Assembly (NCBI GenBank): GCA_009760855.2
Contig: WPIO01000067.1
Span: 619,501 to 683,500, forward strand
Origin: Cristatella mucedo
Lineage: Eukaryota; Bryozoa; Phylactolaemata; Cristatellidae
Direction: 5' to 3'
DNA length: 64,000 nt
A program made the translations under genes and the position numbers. Shown in pieces: positions 12,001 to 24,000 of the stretch (positions are counted from its first letter, which is position 1; the number at the start of each line of letters is the position of its first letter). The notes under the pieces are model-generated. The model was not told where the DNA came from and did no database searches. It saw nothing but the letters and a program-made list of their open reading frames with translations.

Positions 12001-15000
12001 CATCACTGGCCTGGGCTGATGGAATCCTGCAAAATATTGCATGCAATAAAGCCTAATGAAATTTTACCCTGAAACTCGGGCTACATCAAAAGTCTCACTG
12101 ATGTCTCGGCGAGCACGGGCAATACTTGATATATTGACTTTTAATTTGCAATTCCCAACGGTAGATTACTGAAAATGGTCGTTGGGAACGTCCAGGTTAT
12201 AGCCTGTTATGGCATCTCTTTGAAGACAGCAAAAGATTTGCACCAAAAGTACCTTATAGTGGAAATTTCGTGAAAGCAGCTGAAACATTAATGGTAGAGG
12301 AAATTTACTATCAAGCTGTATACAACAATGGTTATTCATTTGACTTTAGCAACGATGTCTTGGCTAAATATATTTCAGAAAAGTGATAACCTAGTCCTGG
12401 GACTACAAGGGTCTAATCGATGTTGATAGATTTCCAAATCTCTCCATCATCGACCGTCAAGGCTTTTATAAAATAACAGTTGAGAGTCGTACATTTAAAT
12501 TTATCTCGTGCCTGAGAATTGAAATTAGTGCTTACAGAAGTTAAAAGTTATATGCTTATTGAGCATGGCACGAGGAATCGCTATTGGAATGCAGAAGAAT
12601 GTTATACAACTGAGCGAAGAACGAAAGCTTATCTGAAAAGAAACGGTATTTACAATTCCAATCTCTCTAGTTATCAGTAGATAGTCATATTAAAAATAAG
12701 TGAGTCGGGATGCTTTTATTTAGTCCTAGATATTACCTGCAATTTATTAGACTGCGTTTTTTAGCGATCAGTGCTTCATCAAACTACAGTTTCAGTCATG
12801 ACATCTTATAATCTGAGGCACTGAATTTCGTCAAAAAAGATGCCCTATAACTTCTCTCCTACGATTACGTCATATAACAGTCCACTCTTTACCCATTTAC
12901 GACTTTCTAACAGATTCACTATAACGTCACTTAGGAGTTGCATTATACGGTGATCGTACTTTTTCAAGGTTCTTTCAGCAATGCATACACTATGCCACTG
13001 CACACGTCAAAGATTTTATTCTCAATGCTACTTCCGTGCCTGCATATATACTGTTCCAATCTCTCGATACTTACCTAAGCGTGTTGCCGTTGATGATGAC
13101 TGAGGCTGGCAATGAAACATTCTGACTGCCAATGACTCCGCTCCATCTATAGATGGGATCTGGACCGCCATTCGCTTGGCAAACAAGGACGAGCTCTCCA
13201 CCGACTGGGGTGCCTCCACTACCACCTCCACCATTGGGGGAAGTGACGTTGACAGAGTTCGGTGCATAGCTTCCTAAAAGAGGAGCAAAATCATCACTCA
13301 CACGTCTGCTTTCTACTACTTTCATCTACTCTTCTGTTGGTGCAGCCGCATCAACTTTGATTGCATCAGGTTGACAAAACAGACTGGTGTCGTAAAAAAA
13401 TTCTGGCAAAGTAGCTCTATAATTCTAGCCAGGCTGTCATTCTGAAGCTTGTCGTTACGGCGTGGTGCTTGGTGGACCATGGAGGTCATTAGGTGAGTTG
13501 CCCGAGGTGCTGGTAGTAGCCGGCCATATTGCAGAACGGCCACCAACTTCCACCTTAAGAGTACTGAGGTTGAGACTTTTTGCCAAGTCCTTAGCCACGG
13601 ACGAGAGATGCTGCAGGCAATAATGGCTGGGCACAGCCAAGGCATTCAGGTTTGGCTAATCGACGTTCGGCCAATAACAATTCTTGCTTCTCGGTAGGTC
13701 TAGTCTCCTCGCCTGGGGGTGGGGCCGGACTAGTATGACAGCTGGATCTAGTCATCGACCAAGGAACCATGGCTATTATAATCGAGCTAACTGTGTCGTT
13801 CGGAGGCAGCAAGGAGGCCATCATGGCGGCCTCCGATAAAAAGTAGGATTAGTACGATGCCATAGTCCGGCCTTTCTTGACTACTGGCTACCGGTCGGCA
13901 GCTGCTAGGCCATTTTTGATCCTAGCTCTGGGGATCCGATCACCGGCTGACGTCCACCAAGCTTACATTGGCATTTCACTACAGTAGTTTCCGACATTTC
14001 GGCTGCTGACCATCTAACATGATTTCCATGTCGGAAACCTTCATCAGTGTACATGAACCAGGCATCAGGAGGGTAGGACCCAGAGCAACTGTAGGGCAGG
14101 GTTTCTCCATCTTAGATACAATAATTTGTTAAAATATCAACATATAAGGTAACACATACTAGAGGCCTCAACTTGTTTGATGGAATCTCAAATGTCAAAA
14201 TAGTGGTAAGGCAGTGCAGAGAATAAAGGCTCTTCTTAACACAATACCTTTAGTGTCAACAGTAATCTTATTGGTGCCAGACGATGAGCCATGCTGGTTG
14301 GTAGCAGTACACACGTATGTTCCACTATCCTCAGCCTGGACTGATGGTAGTCTAAAAACGAGATAGAACTTGTTAGCTCTTAGTTGGAATTTTTATTTGC
14401 AAGCGTTTTAGTTTAACGTACCAGCTCCTCACACTAAAGCAGCCGATTTGACAGTGTATAGGAGGAGTGTCAATAGCCATATGCTAACTCCAGCTTGAAG
14501 TATTTTGGAATTTTACCTAATGCTTGCCCATCTGTCCTAAAATAGGATTAGAAAGACAATTCTGATTAAAGAGTTGTCGGAAACGGTCGTTGCAGTGGTA
14601 GCTGAAATAAAATTCTTAGTTGGCTTTCGGTCGGCAAAATCACTTTAAATTGTTGCCGTCTACTATATGATATTGGAGTGGAGACGCCACAACCTGAACT
14701 AGTGGAAAACATTCTTACAAAAAACCTTGCAGGTAACATTAAAAAAAATGATGGTTAACAAAGACTAGTGCAAGTACAGATTGGCCCAACTTTTCAAATA
14801 ATGCAATCTTGATAAGACATCAAGAGATCGAATAAAACTATGCGACAGTATCCTTAGTACAAGTGAGTAAGTTTCGTAGGTATGTATTTTATAATGACAC
14901 AAAAAACATCTTCCAAGTCGTTGTCACTAAGCAATTATTAGTCCGTATGAAAAGCCACTGCAAGAATTGCACAATCTCTCACAGGTCCACGGGATTAATT

Positions 15001-18000
15001 TCCAGATTAATAACATGGAAGACAAATTGGGCATGGTTCGAACATTTATTTATGTGAAGCCTTATTCTTGAATAAAATGCCAACGTAACTATCTCGTTAT
15101 TACCGTTATTCACTTTATTTACCCAAACGTTATTAGAACATATTAGTGTATCTAACTGCCTGGCTTCCAGTAGTTTTATCAGCACTTTACAGGGGTAAAT
15201 ATCCGTCTCCAAGTTGGTGACAAGCCCTTATTTATTTCTCCTAAAGTCTAACTGGTTACGGCAAGCTGCCTTTGTGTTCTCAAAACCTTACGTTAGCTGG
15301 TTGCCGTTGACGATAGCCGTTGTTGGCAATGGGATAGGCTGACCGTCACCTATTCTGGTAAAGGTGTAGCTCGGCACTGGGCTGCCATCCGCTTCACAAA
15401 TCAGTTGGACTGAGCCATTGACGTACAGGCCTTCACTTCCTAAATCTTTAGTAACGGCAGTGATGCCGACAGAAGATGGTGAGTATTCGTCTACAACAAG
15501 TAAAGCAGAAGGAGCGTACATTCGGAAACCTGCGGCTCTCAGGCGTCTCAGATTATGCTCATGTCTTAGACAGTCAGCCTATGATGTACAACTTGACCTG
15601 TTTGGGCTGTGATAAAAAGATTTCAAACGTCACAAATGAAGGCATCCGCCTCCCAGCGTTGCACAGAATAATGCATTAGCTGCCTGCCTTAAAATATACT
15701 GGTGATTGGTAGGTTTACGCAGGCAGTGTCTTCGAAAGGACTGGTAAAAGCAGAGATAATTTGCAATAACTTAGTAGCGACGGGAACGACTCGATCTTAC
15801 CAATGACGATAATTTTGATCTGGTCTGAAGCAATGGGGCCGGCTCCTTCAACAACTGCTCGGCATGTATAAACACCAGAGTAAGCTGAGTTGATGTCTTC
15901 GAATCTGCAATAAATTGTCAGGCTCACACCATTGGCAAGCTTACAATCACCTAACCTGGAAAATGGCGAAATGTCAGATAGTATAGTATCCGGAAAACTG
16001 ACTGTCGCTGGTTATGCAGTTTAGCTTTATATTACGTCTGATTTGTAAAAAATTACTACAAAGCTTTAAAATAACTAAGTGCTACAGGTCAAGATCCTTT
16101 TCCTTGATCCCTCCCAGCCTTCGAGCACCTCAAATTCTCTAAACTCACTAGCTGCATGCATTGATGGCATCCGCACATGGATGGCAGCAAATTTTCTAAA
16201 ACTTATGATGATAAAACTAACTTACTAGTTATGGGCTAACCCAGTGTGATCCAGAGATTGGACAGGCTGACTCTCAAAATTGGCTCTGGCAGCATATCTC
16301 CAGTCGAATCAGCTCGAAATCTAGGTGCCATATTCCAAAGCGACCTCTCGTTTGACGACCATATCAGCTTCACAGTCAAATCCGCCTGTTTTCAGCTTCA
16401 TAACATTGCTAAAATTCGGGCTTGTTTAGATAAAGATACCATATCAAAGTTAGTCCATGCATTCGTGACATCCCGTCTCGACTTCTGCGACTCACTGCTT
16501 ACTAGCTTACCAGCATGTGCGATCAGGCGATTGCAGCTGGTGCAAAACTCGGCAGCTAGACTTGTCTGCCGTGAGCGTCGCAGTTTCCACATTACTCCAC
16601 TTCTTGCCGACCTGCAGTGGCTACCAGTCAAGCAACGGATTGAATTTAAGGTTTTGTCGCTCACTATTAGGTCCCTTCATTCTATGGCTGCAGCCTATCT
16701 TTCAGATATACAACCCCAACAGGCCAATCATCGTACCATCCGCTTCTCGGATTTCAACAGTTTGGAAATACCTCGTACAGACCTTAAATCCTTGGAGACC
16801 ATGCATTTAGTTCATATGCTCCCAAAGCCAGGAACTTCCTCCCGAACTGCGTCAGAACATCCCCTAACCTGACCACATTTAAAAGGAATCTAAAAAAACG
16901 CCTATTTAGGACAGCATTTAGAGGGTCCCTGTGATTCGTCCTTGATGTGCTTATGGGTGCTGACACTGTGCATGCTGCCACTAACCACATTTGCATGCTG
17001 ACCCTGTGCATGTCACCCCTAACCATATTATTCATTTCGTGTGTTTTTCAAGCATGATTTTACTTACCATTCAATTGCATTTCACTTTGCAGCAAATGTA
17101 AAGCGCCTAGAGAGAGAGAGAGAGAGATTAAGTTCCCCGAGGACGCTTTATCAAGTGAATTATTGTTATTAAGATTTTAATCGTGACCATAAAAATATTT
17201 CAGATTATTCTCAAGTGCGTTAGAGCAAGCCAAGATAAAACACCAGCAACGTCCTCCCATGGTACTGTAAGTCTCCTAATGTGGAAGGAGCATGTTTATT
17301 CAGTAATAGTAATAATGATGCAATTGATAAAACGCCCTCAGAGAACTCAATATCTATATAGGCGCTTTACATTTGCTGCGAAGGGAAAGCAATTGAATGC
17401 TGCATAATATTATGCTTGATAAACAATGTAAATAATATGTTTAGAGGTGTCATGCATAGGATCAGCATGCAAATGTGGTTAGTGGCAGCATGCACAATGT
17501 CAGCAGGCATAAGCACATGAAGGTCGAATCACAGGGACTCACTAAATGCTCTCCTAAGTAGGTGTTCTTTGAAGTTCCTTTTAAATTTGGTAGAGTCAGG
17601 GGAATGCTCTGAAGGAATTCCGGAGGAAGTTCCAGGCCTTGGGGGCATACTAAATAAATGCACGGTCTCCAAAAGATTTGAGGTTTGTATGAGGTATTGG
17701 TAAACTGTTAGATTCCAAAAAGTGGGTGGTACGATGCTTGGCCTTGCGGGGCAGTAGATATGAGAGATAGGCTGGAGCCAAAGAATGAAGGATCCTAAAA
17801 GTCTGCGAAGCAACCTTGACATCGATCAGTTGCTTGACTGGTAGCAAGTGCAAGTCGGCGAGAAGTGGCGTGATGTGGCAACTGTGAAGCTCACGACTGG
17901 TAAACCTAGCTGCATAGTTTTTGCACAAGCTGTTATCGCCAGATTTCACATGCCGGTACGCCAGCTAGAAGTGAGTTACAGAAGTCGAGATAGGATATCA

Positions 18001-21000
18001 CAAATGAATGGACCAACTTAGGCGTGGTATCCTAATCTAAACAAGCCCAAATTTGAGCAAAGTTATGTAGCTCAAAGTTGACAGACGTGACTGTGGAGCT
18101 GATATGGTCGTCTAACGAGAGGTTAATTTGGAACCTGACACCTAGATTTCGGGCCTATTCAACAGAAGATATGCTGACATAGCCAATTTTAGCATCTGCC
18201 ATCCCAATTTCTGAGTCACACTGGGTTTGTCCACAACTAGCAATTTAGTTTTATCTTCGTTTAGTGTAAGAAAATTTGCTGCCATCCATGTGCAGATGAC
18301 ATCAACACATACAGCAAGTGAATTGAGAGAATTCAAGGTGCTCGAAGGCTGTGAGGGATCAACGCATACGTACAACAGTGTGTGATCCACATAGAAGTGA
18401 AACCCTAGATTGTGCATGGCAATCACATCAGCAAGAGGGAGAGTATACATCGTGGAAAGGACCGGAACTAATATATTTCAGAGGTACCTCGGATGATCTT
18501 TGTCAATTCAAGTCAACCATCTGGAGTCTCCCGCTGAGATTGTACCTGAACCATTGCAGATCAGTGCCATTGATGCCAAGGCCAGATGGAAGGCGCTCTA
18601 GAAGAACTTTGTAATCGATAGTATCAAAAGCTGCCGAAAGGTCGAGTAAAACAAGCATAGACACTCTACCCATGTCTGCATTACTAAGTAGGTCGTCGTA
18701 CATCCTAAGCAATGCCGACTCTGTGGAGTGATTGGTTCTGAAGCCAGACTGGAACTTTCTGGAATGGTTTGAAGTTTCAGTATATGAGTGCAGCTGGACG
18801 GCCACAAAGCATTGCAGTGTCTTTGATAGGAATTATGGAAGGGAGACTGGGCGGTAGTTGCTCAAGTTCTCTTGGTGTAGTGTCGTGCTCTCGAGAAGTG
18901 GCCTGACTACCGTTTTTTTTAAAGATGCTGTGACATGACCTGATGCTAATGACATATTAATGAGGTTAGTTATGCATTGCTGTAGCAGATCAATGCAACG
19001 TAAGAGCAGGACAATGGGCTTGGTGTCCAGAGGACTCGTTGTCTTTTTTAATTGGAATACGAACTTCAGGACGAGATCACTAGGGACCTGCTTAAATGCA
19101 GACATTGAGGTGCAGCCAGGAATAATAATAATAATAATATTGCACTTGATAAAGCGCCCTCAGAGAACTTAATCTCTTTCTAGGCGCTTTACATTTGCTG
19201 CAAAGTGATACGCAATAGAATAGTAAGTAAAATCATGCTTGAAAAGCAAACAAAATGAATAACATGGTTAGGGGTTACATGCACTGGGTCAGCATGCAAA
19301 TGTGGTTAGTGGCAGCATGAACAGTGTCAGCACGCATAAGCACATCGAGGACGAATCACAAGGACCCACTAAATGCTGTCCTAAATAGGTATGTTTTTAA
19401 GTTTCTTTTAAATGTGGTCAGGTCAGGGGATGTTCTGATGCAGGTTCGGAGGGAGTTCCAGGCTGTGGGAGCATACGAGCTAAATGCACGGTCTCCAAAG
19501 GATTTAAGGTTTGTACGAGGTATTTCTAGACTGTTGGATTCCGAAAAGCGAGTGGTACGATGCTTTGCCTGATGGGGTAGTATCTCTGAAAGATAGGCTG
19601 GAGCCATAGAATGAAGAGACCTAAAAGTGAGCGACAAAACCTTGAAGTCAATCCGTTGCTTGACTGGTAACCAGTGCAGGTCGGCGAGAAGTGGAGTAAT
19701 GTGGCAACTGCGGCGCTCACGACAGACAAGCCTAGCTGCAGAGTTTTGCACCAGCTGCAATCGCCTGATCGCACATGCTGGTAGGCCAGTAAGCAGTGAG
19801 TTGCAGAAGTCGAGACGAGATATCACGAATGCATGGACCAACTTGGACGTGGTATCCTCATCTAAACAAGCCCTAATTTTAGCAATGTTATGAAGCTGAA
19901 AATAGGCTGATTTGACTGTGGAGCTGATATGGTCGTCTAACGAGAGGTCGCTTTGGAATATGACACCTAGATTTCGAGCTGATGCAACTGAAGATATGCT
20001 GGCAGAGCCAATTTTGAAAGTCGGCCTTTCCAATATCTGAATAACACTAGGTTTTCCCACTTGGGAACCGAGGAACAGCATTCTAGTGAGGAGGTCGTCA
20101 TCGCAGGGAAAGAATCCCTGATCTTGTCTATCTTCTGCACAAAGAAGCGGGAGAATCGATCGGCTAGATCACCACAAATATGATCGGAGAAGGAGCTAAT
20201 CTGGGAGCGGTTGAGGAAATGGTCTATTGACGAGATCAGCATTTTTCGATTGTGCATCTGTGATTAGACAATGTTTTTAAAGAACCTAGACTTAGGCTTT
20301 GCTAGGATCGATTGGTAAGACCTACAGTAGTCTTCATATGCCGTTCGATGGACAGTCAGTCCTGATCTTTTTTATTCCTTTTTAAGCTTGTTCTTGGTTG
20401 ACCTGGCTAGTTAAACGTCTGTGGTAAACCATAGGTCGTCTGGGCGATGGTTGACAGTGCACTTAGTCAGAAGTGCAAACTTGTCGAGCGTATCAGCTAG
20501 TGTCGTGTTGTAGCTGTCTATCAGTGGTGACTTATCGGACCGAGGACTGAGCAGCAGAGGGAAGCAGACATTTTTGCACGGACAGCAACGATGTCAAGGG
20601 TCTTGAGGTTTCGCGATATGCAGGTCATTTTAGATGTGGAGGCAGGCACACACTTTAGATTGATTGATATCTGTATGCGGTCAGATAAGCAGGATTGGAT
20701 AATAATAGGGGATGAAAAACTAAAGTTTATGAGAAAATTACGTCGTTTGTGGCCATTGATGTGAGTAGGGCCATGCACACGAGCCACAAGATACAATGAG
20801 TAAGTCAATGCACGAAATTCAGTGCAGAAGGTATCAGTGAAGTTACCAAATGAACGTTGAAATCACCCATACCGAGGAGGGATTGATTTCTCGCACACAG
20901 AATCGAAATGAGATCAGTGAAATCTGAGATAAACGAGGATTTGGTACCTTGTAATGTAGTGTAATGTATCTCCGTCAGTAACTCCACAAAGTCAAAAAGA

Positions 21001-24000
21001 CCATGTGGGTGTTATGCAGGGGAGTTTTGTATAGCGCACTCACAGCCTAAGTGGCTTTCGGTAAGCATTCGGTAGCCAACAAACTTCGTCTCACGCAACA
21101 AAGAGAAAGTGGGAAGCATAGCAGAGTTAGGAGAGCAGTTGAGATAGTGAGTAGCATAGAAGTAGCAGTTCAGGACCGCTGAAAAAGATGTGCCATAGTC
21201 GGCAGTTAGAGAGTAGATGTCGTGGCAGACGATAGACTACTGCCACTATCGGTAGCTTGTTTTCGGGTGAGACCAAGACAATTGATTCAAAAATCTGCTT
21301 CGAGGGTACTGCAAATGGCTTGAAGTTGAATTTTGAGCACACGATAAAGGCATCTCAACCTCTAGTTTTGATCGATCTAGGGGTGTGAAGGAATGAGAAA
21401 TCAGTTAGGATTGGGTCTTCAGTTGTCGGGCAGTTTATCGATTTTATCCAAGTTTCAGTTAGGACGAGCAGGTTGATACCATTTTCAAAAATAGGTCGCA
21501 TATTACCAGAGGTTTAGTGCAATTGAACGAGAATTTCAAAGACAACCGTTAAGTCTGGCCGATGGGATTGTAACAGGCCTGGTGACCATTAAGTTAGAGA
21601 GATTCACAGTGAAGCATGTGGGAGAGCGTGCCGAGCGGTTCGAGACAATGCTAGGAATATCAAACGAGTGGGAGCACGTTCAAATGTTTGGGTAAAAATG
21701 TATGCCTGTGGCACGTGAGTAAAACCGTTGGAACGTATCGAACAGGAAATAGCTTTTATCTGTCCTACTAGTGTTCCCTGGATTTTAGTATACAACTGTC
21801 GAAGCTTCTAGTACTCACTACATACTTTTGAAGCCTGAGAGAAGATTTCTGTTACTTTGCTCCCGGACCTTCTTGATTTGTTTCCAAACAAATGTTATTT
21901 CACCAGCGATAGATGAGTAGCAGCAGGCCACTTGTCAGACTCACTTTAGTACAGCCCTGCCAGGCGAAACTTCGCTCAGAAATAGCTGCCCTTCCTTTCT
22001 CCACTCCAGCTGAAGCGTTGAGTCACCAACGCTGCGACAAGTGATGTCCAAGCTAGTCTTAGATAGGAATGTATTGGCATCACCATTGTCTGGTCGCTTC
22101 CCACTGGCTTCAATATCGATCCTCAATGGTGACCAGTTGATGGTTTTGCTGTCATCTGTAGGCGTACTAAAGATGTTAGCACTAGTAATACGATTATTGA
22201 CCTAACGAAAATGTGTGTAAAAAATGTACTAGATACATAAGTAACGCATGGCAAAAGATTAATAAAAAATGCTGTTCTACAACTAGAGATGCTGACTGAC
22301 ACATCTGAATGGCCTGCCTCCATGTATTCCTCTGTTCGCTTTTAGGAACGATATTAGCTCACGTATAAAATGTTTTAGTCTTACCATACCATATAAGTTG
22401 CCGGCGACAAACTGTAAGCCCACATGGACATGCCCTTCTTTCCTCGTTATTCCAAGCAAAGCTGATGATTGTTATGAGCTAACCAGCAAGGAAGATTATT
22501 TCTAGTCTCAGATAGGGATAGCATGGGAAGGCCTGCTTTGGAAGCTGTCTTCATAACGAGGCTTTCAAAATTTAGGACACTTCGACAAACGCAGTCGAGT
22601 ATTCATCACAGTATGGCACATGCACCACTTATTAGAAGACCAAAGCATTAATGCAAGCTTGGGGTGTCCTATGAGTAATAGTTCCGTTTTATCACAGTTT
22701 ATTTTACGAAATTTACCTAAATTCAGGATCAAATTTCTGCAAAGCAAGAATTCTGTTTAATAATTGCTGGAGCAGACTCCTACGGTTTAAATGACAAAAA
22801 AGATAAGTATCTTCAGCTTAAGTGAGATAGCCTATTTCATGTACCGGGATCATTTTGTCGAGAATTTGAGTATAAATGGAAAACAGCAGAGCACTGAGGA
22901 TTGACTCTTGTGGGACTATGCAGGTGCCTGATTTGGTGGATGAGATTTGACTACCACATGACAGGGATTGAAGAAGACTGGACAAGTACTACAACAAGAC
23001 CAGTGTTACGTCTGTCAGACCTATCGTAGTTCTCAATGGTTCAAGTAGCCTATTGTTATCAACCCTGTTAATGGCAGCTTATCAGTACTTCAGAGCTAGT
23101 AACATTACCAACATAGTTGCTTCGTTGGATAACGATGCTAACTCTGTAGTCAAAGACTCAGCGAACTTCTGCCGCATGAACCACAATTTTAACTATTTTA
23201 AAAATCTCAATATTTTAATTGTATGCTGCCTGTTTCTGAACGACAATTTTTAGTCAAATCCTTGACAAAAAAGGTAGAGTGGAAACTTGACAATAACTTG
23301 AAAAAATTTGTATTTAATATGGGCTTCATAAATATTTGTAGAGATATGGTCGATTTTTGAAGGTCTTGTGAAACTGTTTACTTAGTGATGCATTAAAAAT
23401 CTCGATTGAGGCAAGGCTAAGTTTACTTGCCGATTGCCACTAAAAAAATGCATAGTCTTCAGAAAGGAGTTTTTTATGAGAACCTATTAGGGTCACTCCA
23501 TGAAATTCAGAAACGTCCAAAATCCCTTAAGGAAGATCGATACTTGCGTTTTAACGATCGCTATATTTAAATGGAGCTTTATAGAGGCACACACGTGCAC
23601 ATTTTTTTTAAAGGCGGGCGAAAACCTGCGGACAAGCCGTCAATACGGAGGAGCAAGAGCATATCACAATCGGTGAGCAAGTTTTTTTCTTTCTTATAAA
23701 TCTGTTTCTTGTCTGACTACCATGAGATATGGCTTTCCTAGGATTCCATGTGTAGACTCGAAGGAAGTCTTTGTAATAGCTTTAGTGTTGACCATACAAA
23801 CACTTCTAAAAGCAGCATTTAAGCCTTCACACTGTATGTCGTCTTGTAAATTATTTTTTTATAACCATGAAAGAAATCTTCACTGCCGTGTTAGACGGAC
23901 GGCATGCATAATACCTAATCTTAAAGGGTATTACTACATGTCATGGTCACTTTCACATTTGGGATATAGCGGCTTTCGGTTGAGTATGAGTGCAGATCAA

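Larger units (their letters stand above)
10782..16000. repeat. Third, partly diverged unit of the same tandem array
   Basis: From 10,782 to about 11,759 the sequence is nearly identical to copy 2, with a handful of substitutions. Beyond that it drops to roughly 85-90% by eye while keeping the same order of exons and introns, through the D exon at 15,801-15,904. Introns 12,027-13,074 and 14,352-15,291 are diverged homologues of those in copies 1 and 2 with nothing else recognised. Confidence 0.8.
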
